In this document: piece by piece, positions 43,301-51,189 of the stretch | How the letters are laid out: each line of letters begins with the position of its first letter | Numbering within the stretch: position 1 is the first letter of the stretch | Assembly: GCA_963734185.1 (NCBI GenBank) | Contig: CAVTGA010000001.1 | Span: 2,914,001-2,978,000 of the forward strand | Length of the DNA: 64,000 nt | Reading direction: 5' to 3' | From: PALSA-894 sp963734185 | GTDB lineage: Bacteria > Pseudomonadota > Alphaproteobacteria > Rhizobiales > Xanthobacteraceae | The notes under the pieces: generated by a model | The model's input: the letters and a program-made list of their open reading frames with translations, nothing else | Told to the model about the DNA's origin: nothing | Database searches by the model: none | Made by a program: the position numbers and the translations under genes

Positions 43301-43666
43301 TCAGCGGACGCAGGCGGCGAGCGCGGTGCAGTCCTTGGTGGTCAGCGCCAGCGCGGGGCCGGTTACGCGGCCCGGGAGACCGAAGGCGACCCGGCGCCGA
43401 TAGTTGCGGCGCTCTTCGGCGCGGCTCACCAGGATGGCGGTTGGATCGCGCCACAGCGGCTCGGAGATCGCGTCGCGAACGTCCCCCCGGGTCAGGCCGA
43501 TGTCGGCGAGCATGCGCTCGTCGAGACCGGCGAGCAGGGCGGCGTCGCGGCGGTGCTTGAAGCCCAGGATCACGCGCTTCAGGCGGAGGGCCACGAACCC
43601 GGCAACGGCCGCGATCGCCGGCGTGAACATCGCGGCGCTCTTCGTGCTGTGGGCGTGGGCTGTCAT
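43301..43666 (-). CDS. DUF1127 domain protein
   Basis: A 121-residue protein with an N-terminal hydrophobic stretch (AIAAVAGFVALRL) and the DUF1127/YjiS-like helix pair in the middle (RDAALLAGLDERMLADIGLT and GDVRDAISEPLWRDP). DUF1127 proteins can bind RNA (for example the CcaF1 protein of Rhodobacter) or take part in stress responses. The ATG at 43666 has GGAGG 5 bases upstream. It is divergent from a LysR gene, a pairing repeated in many Rhizobiales. Confidence 0.85.
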   Translation of the reverse strand: MTAHAHSTKSAAMFTPAIAAVAGFVALRLKRVILGFKHRRDAALLAGLDERMLADIGLTRGDVRDAISEPLWRDPTAILVSRAEERRNYRRRVAFGLPGRVTGPALALTTKDCTALAACVR

Positions 43667-43770
43667 GGCATCCTCCATTTTCCGGTTCCAACGGACAAGC
43701 CGGGGGCGGCCGTGGACCCCGACCTCACGCGGAGCCACGCGGAATTTCGTCCGATTTGTCCTGACCCCTG

Positions 43771-43791
43771 CAATATGCCACTGGCCTATTG
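43771..43791. promoter_or_regulatory. 21-bp dyad, candidate LysR operator
   Basis: CAATATGCCACTGGCCTATTG lies between the divergent DUF1127 and LysR genes. The arms CAATA and TATTG, and GCC and GGC, pair around the centre. It is the expected place and layout for the LysR-family protein's site, 110 bp before its gene and about 105 bp before DUF1127. Confidence 0.6.
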
Positions 43792-43901
43792 ATAAGTGAA
43801 ACGAATGTTTTTAATCTAACCAATCAGAGACAGTGATGCTTGAGCCCGCCGGTTGCGACCGGCCCCGGCCGCCGCTTCAGCCCTTTCCTGGAGGCCCCCC
43901 G

Positions 43902-44783
43902 ATGACTGCTCTGCTCGACGTCGATCAACTGCGCACCTTCATCGCCATCGCCGAGACCGGCAGCTTCACCAAAGCCGCCGACATCGTGCACAAGACCCAG
44001 TCGGCGGTATCGATGCAGATGAAGCGGCTCGAGGAGCGGCTCGGCCGCGCGATCTTCGCGCGCGACGGCCGCGCCTCGAAGCTCACCGAGGACGGCGAGC
44101 GGCTGCTCGACTATGCGCGCCGCATCATCAAGCTCAACGTCGAGGCGGTGTCGGCCTTCTCTGACGCGGCACTGTCGGGCTGGGTGCGCCTCGGCGTGCC
44201 GGACGACTACGCCGACCGCTATCTGCCGGAGATCATGGCGCGGTTTTCGCGCGCCTATCCGGCGGTCGAGCTCAGCGTCATCTGCGAGCCCTCGGTCGAC
44301 CTGGTCGCGCGCATCGATGCCAACGAGATCGATCTTGCCATCGTCACCAATTGCGAGCAGGTACGCCCGGCCGAGACGTTCCGGCGTGAACGGCTCTTGT
44401 GGGTCACGTCGGGCCGCCATCCCACCCATAGCGAAGCGCCGCTGCCGCTCGCGCTCGGCCGCCCGACCTGCCATTGGCGCAAGCTCGCGATGGAGCGGCT
44501 CGAATCGGTCGGCCGGCCCTATCGGCTGCTCTATTCCAGCTCCAACGCCGGCGCGGTCGCCGCCGCGGTGCTGGCCGGGCTTGCGGTCTCGGTGCTGCCC
44601 GAGTCGGGCGTGCGCCCGGGCATGCGCATCCTCTCGCCCGCCGACGGCTTTCCCGAACTGCCGCCATGCCAGATCGGGCTGATCCGCAGCCCGCACGAAA
44701 GCTCCTCGCTCACCGATGCGCTCGCCGATCACATCATCTCGTCGCTCGACAACCTGTCGGAGGCCGCGCAGGCGGCGGAGTAG
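43902..44783 (+). CDS. LysR family transcriptional regulator
   Basis: A 293-residue LysR regulator. The winged helix-turn-helix is at about residues 5-64 (LRTFIAIAETGSFTKAAD and QSAVSMQMKRLEERLG), and the effector-binding domain begins near 90 (VRLGVPDDYADRYLPEIM). The type is like LrhA/HexA. The ATG at 43902 has GGAGG about 8-12 bases upstream. It probably controls the divergent DUF1127 gene through the dyad at 43771-43791. It is convergent with ybaK with no gap. Confidence 0.92.
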   Translation: MTALLDVDQLRTFIAIAETGSFTKAADIVHKTQSAVSMQMKRLEERLGRAIFARDGRASKLTEDGERLLDYARRIIKLNVEAVSAFSDAALSGWVRLGVPDDYADRYLPEIMARFSRAYPAVELSVICEPSVDLVARIDANEIDLAIVTNCEQVRPAETFRRERLLWVTSGRHPTHSEAPLPLALGRPTCHWRKLAMERLESVGRPYRLLYSSSNAGAVAAAVLAGLAVSVLPESGVRPGMRILSPADGFPELPPCQIGLIRSPHESSSLTDALADHIISSLDNLSEAAQAAE

Positions 44784-45251
44784 TCAAAGCTCGGCCGCGA
44801 TCGCATCGAGCAGCCGCACGAGGTCGCCCGGCGCAAGCTCGATCTGCAATCCGCGCCGGCCGCCATTGACGATCACGGTCGCGTATTCGAGCGCCGCCCG
44901 ATCCACGAACACGCGCACGCGTTTCTTCTGCCCGAACGGCGAGATGCCGCCGACCCGATAACCGGTCGCGCGCTCGGCCTCGGCCGGCGCCAGCATCGCG
45001 GCGTCCTTCGCGCCCGCCGCGGCGGCAAGCTTCTTCAGGCTCAGCTCGCGATCCGACCCGATCAGCACACACACGATCGCGCCGCCTGCTTTGGCCATCA
45101 AGGTCTTGAGCAATCGTTGCGGCGCGACGCCGAGCGATTCCGCGGCCTGCAGGCCGATGCGCGCGGCACCCGGATCGTAGTCGTATTCATGCAAGGTGAA
45201 CGCGACGCCGGCTCGCTCGAGCGCGACCGTCGCGGGCGTGGCCTTGGCCAT
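44784..45251 (-). CDS. ybaK: Cys-tRNA(Pro) deacylase YbaK
   Basis: A 155-residue YbaK/EbsC-type trans-editing enzyme that removes Cys from mischarged tRNA(Pro). Conserved features are MAKATPATVALERAGVAF, LKTLMAKAGGAIVCVLIGSD, the Lys in LSLKKLAAAAGAKDA, and GISPFGQKK with VIVNGGRRGLQIEL. It is full length. A decayed copy of its 5' half is at 47125-47260. Confidence 0.94.
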   Translation of the reverse strand: MAKATPATVALERAGVAFTLHEYDYDPGAARIGLQAAESLGVAPQRLLKTLMAKAGGAIVCVLIGSDRELSLKKLAAAAGAKDAAMLAPAEAERATGYRVGGISPFGQKKRVRVFVDRAALEYATVIVNGGRRGLQIELAPGDLVRLLDAIAAEL

Positions 45252-45258
45252 TGCGAGA

Positions 45259-47037
45259 TCAGGTCCGGTCGAATTCCTGCATCCAGGCCGAGCTCAGACC
45301 GGCGCGCAGGTAGAACTGCTCCAGCCGGCTGCGCGTCCCTTGCGTGCGCTGGTCCTGGCCAAGGCCCATGAAGCGCACGGCGTTCTTGAACATGACGGCG
45401 TCGATCTGTTCGGGGCTGAATCCGAGATCCTGTCGCAGGAAATCGACGACGATGTCGGGATAAAGTCGATCATTGTGGTGACCGGGCGTCGCCCGACTCG
45501 GGAAATTGTCCGCGTACCCCACCATCGTCCAATCGCTTCCATACACCAGGCGTTGCGGCGCCGCGGGGAACTGATCGATGAACTTCTTGAACAGCCAGGC
45601 GATATACCGCCGCTGCTCGGGGGTACGCTGAAGAACCTCGGCGAAGGAGCTGATGTCCGCATAGAGGTTCGGCGTGGACGCCGAGACGAGCATCTTGCCG
45701 ATGGTCCAGCCCCACGAGCGCTCGGGATGTTCGCGGTTGCCGCCGCGATTGAACCCGCCGAAATGCGCCATGTTGAGCCGCAAGGTCGGATACTTCTCCA
45801 TCACCTTGACCCAGCCGGCCGGGTCGGCACGCACCCCGAAGCCCGGGACCGATCCATAGGAATTCGCGGCGTGCGCCATCACCGGCACATTGTTCTGCGC
45901 GCACCATGCATAAAGCTCGTCGAGCGCCGCATCGAGCCGGCGGCCGGCGCCGGGGCCGAGGCCGTCGGCGGCGTTGCGAACATGCTCCGGAAACGCGTCC
46001 TCCAGACCGGCGTTGCCGGTCGGACGGAATCCCATGGGCGGGTAAAGCTTCACCCCGATGAAGCCGCTGTCCTCGATTGCCTGCTTCACGACCGTCATCG
46101 GGTCATCGACGGGAGGGCCGCCGCGCAGGCGAAACAACGCGTGCCGCAGTGGATCGAACGCGACGAAGCCGTGCACCCGCGGCCCGCTCTTGCGCCGCGA
46201 GATGCGCGCGATCACTTCGACCTGTTCGCGGATGGGCGCCGACCGGTCGGTGCCGGAAGCGCCGCCAAGCGGGCCGAGCCACGCCGAGAAGTCGACCAGC
46301 GCCGGCGTGATCAGCTGGGTGCGGCCGCCGTGCAGCCGATGCAGTTCGTCGGCGAGCTGGAAGCGGTAGCGCGTGAACAGTAGTCCCCACCGGATGTAGT
46401 TGCTGAACGGCCCGTCGGTTCGCGTGTAGAGGATCCTCGCCACCTCACGGCAATCGTTGAGTTCGTCCGCCTGCGCACCGCGCAGCTCATTGATCGGCCT
46501 GAGCGGATACGCCTCTTTGCGCAGAAGGAACTTGATTTCCTCGAGCGCGGCAAACGAAATGAACGTATCCCCGACCTTCAGGCCCTTGTGGATTTTTTTC
46601 GGCCACCAGACCTCGTCCAGGATATCGTTCAGCAATCCGAGCTCGACCGCCTCCTTGCTGCGCGGCCGTGCCCCGCCGCGTTCCATTTCGTCGATGACCC
46701 AGATTTCATCGTCCGGCGCGCATGCCTTCTTGCTGACGGCGACCGCGAGCATGTGCAGCATCACCGCGAAAGCTTCCTTGTGCTTCCGGAACAACTCGGC
46801 GTAGTCGCGACTGCCCGTTTGCATCGAGCGCGCGGCCTCGGGCACCACGACTTTCTTGATGAAGCTCTCAGCGGGAACATCGAGCACGTTGAAAAGATGG
46901 CAGTGCGCGTCGATGAAGCGGTTCTGCTGCGCCGGCGTGAACGGGCCTGGCGCGACAGCTTGGGCGGCGGCGCCTCTCGCCAGGACGCCGTTACTTGCTG
47001 CCGCCAGGCCGGCGGCGATGAAATCGCGGCGGCGCAT
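45259..47037 (-). CDS. Tat-exported amidohydrolase family protein
   Basis: A 592-residue metal-dependent hydrolase of the amidohydrolase_2 type. A twin-arginine-like signal begins MRRRDFIAAGLAAAS. The metal-binding HxH is in FIDAHCHLFN (His45, His47), followed by GVKLYPPMGF, a His in MAHAANSYG, one in LNMAHFGGFN, and the Asp in LVYGSDWTMVG, which make up a full set of metal ligands. The insert between residues 60 and 300 is longer than usual. Substrate unknown, maybe a carboxylic acid or lactone. It is 7 bp upstream of ybaK on the same strand. Confidence 0.85.
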   Translation of the reverse strand: MRRRDFIAAGLAAASNGVLARGAAAQAVAPGPFTPAQQNRFIDAHCHLFNVLDVPAESFIKKVVVPEAARSMQTGSRDYAELFRKHKEAFAVMLHMLAVAVSKKACAPDDEIWVIDEMERGGARPRSKEAVELGLLNDILDEVWWPKKIHKGLKVGDTFISFAALEEIKFLLRKEAYPLRPINELRGAQADELNDCREVARILYTRTDGPFSNYIRWGLLFTRYRFQLADELHRLHGGRTQLITPALVDFSAWLGPLGGASGTDRSAPIREQVEVIARISRRKSGPRVHGFVAFDPLRHALFRLRGGPPVDDPMTVVKQAIEDSGFIGVKLYPPMGFRPTGNAGLEDAFPEHVRNAADGLGPGAGRRLDAALDELYAWCAQNNVPVMAHAANSYGSVPGFGVRADPAGWVKVMEKYPTLRLNMAHFGGFNRGGNREHPERSWGWTIGKMLVSASTPNLYADISSFAEVLQRTPEQRRYIAWLFKKFIDQFPAAPQRLVYGSDWTMVGYADNFPSRATPGHHNDRLYPDIVVDFLRQDLGFSPEQIDAVMFKNAVRFMGLGQDQRTQGTRSRLEQFYLRAGLSSAWMQEFDRT

Positions 47038-47124
47038 GAGGCCCTCCAGGCTGCACGGACAAGCGGCAAGAGATCGCCGGTCGCCCAACGCTATGGTTGG
47101 TTGCGGGCCTTGTCGAGCGCCGGG

Positions 47125-47260
47125 TGCCAGGGATCGACGCCAAGCGATTGCGCCGCCTGCATGCCGATACGCGCGGCGTTCGAGTCGTAATCGTCTCATT
47201 CAAGGCGAAGGCGACGCCGGCTTTCTCAAGTGCGACAGCTGCGGGCGTGACCTTGGCCCA
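47125..47260 (-). pseudogene. Decayed copy of the ybaK 5' end
   Basis: On the minus strand the sequence from 47260 matches the start of ybaK (45251 down): AAGCCGGCGTCGC and the part coding for GMQAAQSLGVD are shared. An extra G after the ATG and a second indel near ATTACGACTCG break the frame. The match stops after about 45 codons. Confidence 0.8.
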
Positions 47261-47289
47261 TGGCTGGCGGGCTGCTGTTGCGCCGGCAA

Positions 47290-47700
47290 CTATGATCGCG
47301 GCGATGTGTCCTTACGGGGTTTGCTGGGGGCTCGTTTCATCGTAACTGCAAATGAAAGAGCAATCTGAAGTACGCCAATGATGACGATGAAGACGGCAGT
47401 CCAAACTGGCGTCGAAAGCACCAAGAGTGCGGCGCAGATGATGGATACTATTGAGGCAGCAACCATGACTTGGAAGTACAGGGCCGAACCGAGCATTGTC
47501 GGAGCAAACCGCCGATGTTCTTTCTCCTCGATCTGCTCCTCCAGACGCTCGCGGCGCTTGAGCAGAGACATCATATTGAACGCAGTGATATCGTCCTCGC
47601 GATGGTCATCCATGAAACGGGAAAGCCGCGCGATTTCAGCATTCGTGTCGCGCAGCAGATGCTCAAGTTCCACCTGGTCCATTGCATCGTCGGCTGTCAT
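47290..47700 (-). CDS. Membrane protein with N-terminal coiled coil, second gene of a cassette
   Basis: A 136-residue protein. An N-terminal heptad-rich helix (about residues 8-60, such as DQVELEHLLRDTNAEIARLS and RRERLEEQIEEKEHRRF) is followed by two transmembrane helices (about 76-95 and 98-120) and a basic tail. It overlaps the upstream gene by 4 bp (47697-47700). The lower GC, like that of its partner, hints at transfer. No family is recognised. Two-TM coiled-coil proteins are frequent effectors, but nothing proves this here. Confidence 0.6.
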   Translation of the reverse strand: MTADDAMDQVELEHLLRDTNAEIARLSRFMDDHREDDITAFNMMSLLKRRERLEEQIEEKEHRRFAPTMLGSALYFQVMVAASIVSIICAALLVLSTPVWTAVFIVIIGVLQIALSFAVTMKRAPSKPRKDTSPRS

Positions 47701-48191
47701 TGCAATCTCGTGTCCCGCGGGGCTTCGATCTTGATCACGGCCAGCCCTTTTGGCTCATCACGACGGCTGAAGCCGAACTGCCGCAGCCAATAGGCCCGCA
47801 TCCACTCGCCTTGCGCTTCTAGCTTATGCCCTTTTTCGTATTCAATGAAGCTGTAAAAATCACAGCGGAACTCGCGTTTCAAATCTCGTCTTACAGGCGC
47901 CGTCAAAGCCCGCCGCCTCTCGCCACTGGCGGCGACCCAGGCCTGTTGGGCGATCCGAGCCACCACATCGGAATCCTCGGGATCCCTCTTCGCCGTTAGG
48001 AAGCTTCCGTTGATCCACAGCTCCATTTCAACGCCGCACACCGTCACACGTTCGACGACTGCGGCGAGGCCGTCGAAGACGATCCCGCGCGTTGCCGAAT
48101 CCTGGAATTGTTCGACGCAGAGCGTCTGCAAACCGCCGAGCGTCATGACGTGAAACCCAAGCGGTAGCAAGGGAGGGTACTCGTCCTTCAT
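47697..48191 (-). CDS. Nucleotidyltransferase-like protein (DUF6932-like)
   Basis: A 164-residue protein. It starts MKDEYPPLLPLGFHVMTL, and near residues 60-75 it has INGSFLTAKRDPEDSDVVAR. The GS element, the TAK element and the DxD-like DSD resemble the active site of polymerase-beta-like nucleotidyltransferases, as in DUF6932 proteins and abortive-infection or toxin-type MNT relatives. The C-terminal part (RDLKREFRCDFYSFIEYEKG) gives a motif after the fold. It is the first gene of a pair coupled by a 4-bp overlap. Assignment to DUF6932 is from motif style only. Confidence 0.6.
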   Translation of the reverse strand: MKDEYPPLLPLGFHVMTLGGLQTLCVEQFQDSATRGIVFDGLAAVVERVTVCGVEMELWINGSFLTAKRDPEDSDVVARIAQQAWVAASGERRRALTAPVRRDLKREFRCDFYSFIEYEKGHKLEAQGEWMRAYWLRQFGFSRRDEPKGLAVIKIEAPRDTRLQ

Positions 48192-48270
48192 GGAATTCGA
48201 GACATCAATCGTTCAAGAAAATCACGAATTGAAACTAATGCATCGCCCACTTGCTGTCGACGGCCGCATT

Positions 48271-49641
48271 TCAGTACGCATACTCCGTGAACACCGGCTC
48301 GACCGAGCCGCGCCAGGGCCCGCGATACTTGTCGAGCATTTCCTCGGCCGGCGTCGTGCCGCGCGTGACGCTGTCGCCGAGCGGCTCGAGGAACTTCGTT
48401 TCGTCACGACCTTCGGCATCGTTGCGGTTGCGGCTCTTCAGGCCTTGGTAGGCGATGGCGAGGCACTGCTTGGCAAGATCAAGCACCGTGCGCCCGCGGA
48501 TTTCCGCCTTGAGGCCGAGCCTCGGCACGGCATCGCGCAGCGCCTGGCGCTCCTCGGCGCTCCAGTCCTTGACCAGATCCCAGGCGGCTTCGAGGCAATC
48601 ATCGTCATACAGGATGCCGACCCAGAACGCCGGCAGCGCCGCCAAGCGCCGCGACGGCCCGCCGTCGGCGCCGCGCATCTCGAGATAACGCTTGAGCCGC
48701 ACCTCGGGGAAGATCGTCGAGATGTGGTTGGCCCAGTCCGAGATCGTCGCGCGCACATTGTGCAGTCCGGGGAGCTTGCCCGCGAGCAGATCGCGGAACG
48801 ATCGGCCGGCGACGTCGATGTAGGTGTCCTCGCGCTTGATGAAATACATCGGCACGTCGAGCGCGTAATCGACGTAGCGCTCATACCCCATGCCGGGTTC
48901 GAACGCCCATGGCAGCATGCCGGCGCGCTGATTGTCGGTATCGCGCCAGATCTCCGAACGGAACGAGAGGAAGCCGTTCGGCCGCCCTTCGGTGAACGGC
49001 GAGTTCGCGAACAGCGCGGTCGCGACCGGCTGCAGCGCGAGCGACACGCGCAGCTTCTTCACCATGTCGGCTTCGGAGGAGAAGTCGAGATTGGTCTGCA
49101 CCGTGCAGGTGCGGTACATCATGTCGAGCCCGTAACGGCCGACCTTGGGCATGTAGGCGGTCATGATGCGATAGCGGCTCTTCGGCATCATCGGCGTCTC
49201 GGCCAGCGTCCATTTCGGGCTCATGCCGATGCCGAGAAAGCCGAGGCCGAGCGGAGTTGCCACCTGGCGCACCTGCGCCAGATGCGCCATCAGCTCGTTG
49301 CAGGTCTGGTGCACGGTCTCGACCGGCGCGCCCGACAGCTCGAACTGGCCGCCCGGCTCGAGCGAGATCGCCCCGCCTCCGGTCACGTCGAACAGCCCGA
49401 TGATGTTGCCCGTGTCCAGGATCGGCTCCCATCCGAGCAGATGCTGCATGCCTGCGAGCAGCGCGCCGATGCCGCGCGGACCCTCGTAGGGCACCGGGTT
49501 GTGCCCGTCGAGCGTGAACGGGAGCTTCTCGTGTTCGGTGCCGATGCGGAATTCATGCTTCGGCTTGGCGCCGGTCGCGAACCACGCGACCAGTTCGTCG
49601 CGCTTTTCGATCGGCGTGAGGTCGACGACGTCGCGGGCCAT
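48271..49641 (-). CDS. gshA: Glutamate-cysteine ligase, plant/alphaproteobacterial type
   Basis: A 456-residue GCS2-family enzyme making gamma-glutamylcysteine, the first step of glutathione synthesis. It begins PIEKRDELVAWFATGAKPKH and shows FRIGTEHEKLPF, GGAISLEPGGQFELSGAP, GMSPKW and MMYRTCTVQTNLDFSSE. This is the Rhizobium/plant type rather than the E. coli type. The C-terminus PVFTEYAY is the usual end of the family. gshB is not in the window. Confidence 0.95.
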   Translation of the reverse strand: MARDVVDLTPIEKRDELVAWFATGAKPKHEFRIGTEHEKLPFTLDGHNPVPYEGPRGIGALLAGMQHLLGWEPILDTGNIIGLFDVTGGGAISLEPGGQFELSGAPVETVHQTCNELMAHLAQVRQVATPLGLGFLGIGMSPKWTLAETPMMPKSRYRIMTAYMPKVGRYGLDMMYRTCTVQTNLDFSSEADMVKKLRVSLALQPVATALFANSPFTEGRPNGFLSFRSEIWRDTDNQRAGMLPWAFEPGMGYERYVDYALDVPMYFIKREDTYIDVAGRSFRDLLAGKLPGLHNVRATISDWANHISTIFPEVRLKRYLEMRGADGGPSRRLAALPAFWVGILYDDDCLEAAWDLVKDWSAEERQALRDAVPRLGLKAEIRGRTVLDLAKQCLAIAYQGLKSRNRNDAEGRDETKFLEPLGDSVTRGTTPAEEMLDKYRGPWRGSVEPVFTEYAY

Positions 49642-49753
49642 GCGGGGAAGTCCGGCGGGCAAAAGGGCCGCGACCTTACACAAGGCTTGAGCGAAAGGGC
49701 AATGCGGAAGAAGCGCACGTTGCCGGCCGTCGGTCTTTGCGATAACTCCGGCC

Positions 49754-51097
49754 ATGGACCCGCGCACGCGCGTGCTGATCGAGGCGCCGATCGCGCGCAC
49801 CCTGCTCCGCCTGGCCGTGCCCAACATCGTGGTGATGGTGCTGCAGGCCGCGGTCGGCCTGGTGGAGGCCTTTTTCGTCGGCCAGCTCGGCACCGATGCG
49901 CTCGCCGGCGTCTCGCTGGTCTTTCCCGTCCTCATGCTGATGCAGATGATGTCGGCCGGCGCCATGGGCGGCGGCATCGCGTCCGCGATCGCCCGCGCGC
50001 TTGGAGCCGGTCGGCGCGCCGACGCCGATGCGCTTGCGATCCACGCCCTGGTCATCGCGGTCGCGTTCGCGCTCGCCTTTACCACCGTGATGCTGCTCGG
50101 CGGGCGCCTGCTCTACGCGCTGATGGGCGGCGAGGGCGCGTCGCTTGCGGCGGCGCTCAGCTATTCGCATGTGGTGTTCGGCGGCATCGTTGTGCTGTGG
50201 CTTGCCAATTCGCTCGCCAGCATCATCCGCGGCACCGGCGACATGACGACGCCGGCGGTGGTGATCTGCGCCGGCGCCGCGCTGATCATCCCGCTGTCGC
50301 CGGTCCTGATCTTCGGCTGGGGTCGGCTGCCAGGCTTCGGCGTTGCGGGCGGTGGGATCGCGATCATCCTCTACTACCTGTTCTGCTGCGTGGCGTTCGC
50401 CCTTTATCTCAAGTCGGGCCGCAGCGTCGTGCGGCCGTCCGTCGTGCGCCTGCGCTGGGCGCTGTTCCGCGACATCCTGCGCGTCGGCGGCGTCGCGGCG
50501 GTGATCACCGTGCTGAACAACCTGACGGTCGCGGTCGCGACCGGGTTGGTCGGCGCGTTCGGGGCCGCGGCAATCGCCGGCTTCGGCACGGGATCGCGGC
50601 TCGAATACCTCATGATCCCGCTGGTGTTCGGGCTTGGCGCGCCGCTCGTCGCCATGGTCGGGACCAATATCGGCGCGGGCAAGCCCAAACGCGCGTTGCG
50701 CGCGGCCTGGATCGGCGCGGCGATCGCGTTCGTTCTGACCGAATCGATCGGGATTGCGGCCGCGCTGATGCCGCTGTCGTGGCTCTCGCTGTTCGGCTCC
50801 GACCCGGCGATGCTGGAGGCGGGCGCGCGCTATCTGCGCATCGTCGGACCGGTCTACGGCCTGTTCGGCCTCGGCATGGCGCTCTACTTCGCCTCGCAGG
50901 GCGCGGGCCGTCTTGCCTTTCCGCTGCTCGCGGGTTTCGCGCGCCTGATCATCGCGGCCGCCGGCGGCTGGCTGGCGCTGCGCTGGAGCGGCGACATCCG
51001 CGCGGTGTTCGTTGCGCTCGCTGCCGCGCTGGTCGCGTTCGGGGCGATCAATGCGAGCGCGGTGGCGCTGGGGTCGTGGAAACAAAAGAGCGGGTAG
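49754..51097 (+). CDS. MATE family efflux transporter (second)
   Basis: A 447-residue MATE transporter, 12 helices, with the paired halves LVEAFFVGQLGTDALAGVSL in the first and GFGTGSRLEYLMIPLVFGLG in the second. It is not closely related to the one at 39093 by eye. The stop TAG at 51095-51097 is the TAG inside GGTAGCCCGG of a family B repeat, so the repeat supplies the end of the gene. Substrate unknown. Confidence 0.9.
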   Translation: MDPRTRVLIEAPIARTLLRLAVPNIVVMVLQAAVGLVEAFFVGQLGTDALAGVSLVFPVLMLMQMMSAGAMGGGIASAIARALGAGRRADADALAIHALVIAVAFALAFTTVMLLGGRLLYALMGGEGASLAAALSYSHVVFGGIVVLWLANSLASIIRGTGDMTTPAVVICAGAALIIPLSPVLIFGWGRLPGFGVAGGGIAIILYYLFCCVAFALYLKSGRSVVRPSVVRLRWALFRDILRVGGVAAVITVLNNLTVAVATGLVGAFGAAAIAGFGTGSRLEYLMIPLVFGLGAPLVAMVGTNIGAGKPKRALRAAWIGAAIAFVLTESIGIAAALMPLSWLSLFGSDPAMLEAGARYLRIVGPVYGLFGLGMALYFASQGAGRLAFPLLAGFARLIIAAAGGWLALRWSGDIRAVFVALAAALVAFGAINASAVALGSWKQKSG

Positions 51098-51183
51098 CCC
51101 GGCTTGAGCGGTAGCGAAAGCCGGGGCAGTGATGCCGCCGGCGAGACCGCTCCCGGGTTTCGCCAGCGCTCAACCCGGGCTAC
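51094..51183. repeat. Intergenic palindrome, family B, copy 4
   Basis: GTAGCCCGGCTTGAGCGGTA at the left pairs with CGCTCAACCCGGGCTAC at 51167-51183. It lies at the convergent ends of the MATE gene and fadJ, and may end both transcripts. Confidence 0.8.
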
Positions 51184-51189
51184 GTCGTA

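Noticed and set aside
42442..43560. Open frame on the plus strand across the intron and the DUF1127 gene
   Set aside because: It crosses the ribozyme, the terminator and an opposite-strand gene, and shows no domain.
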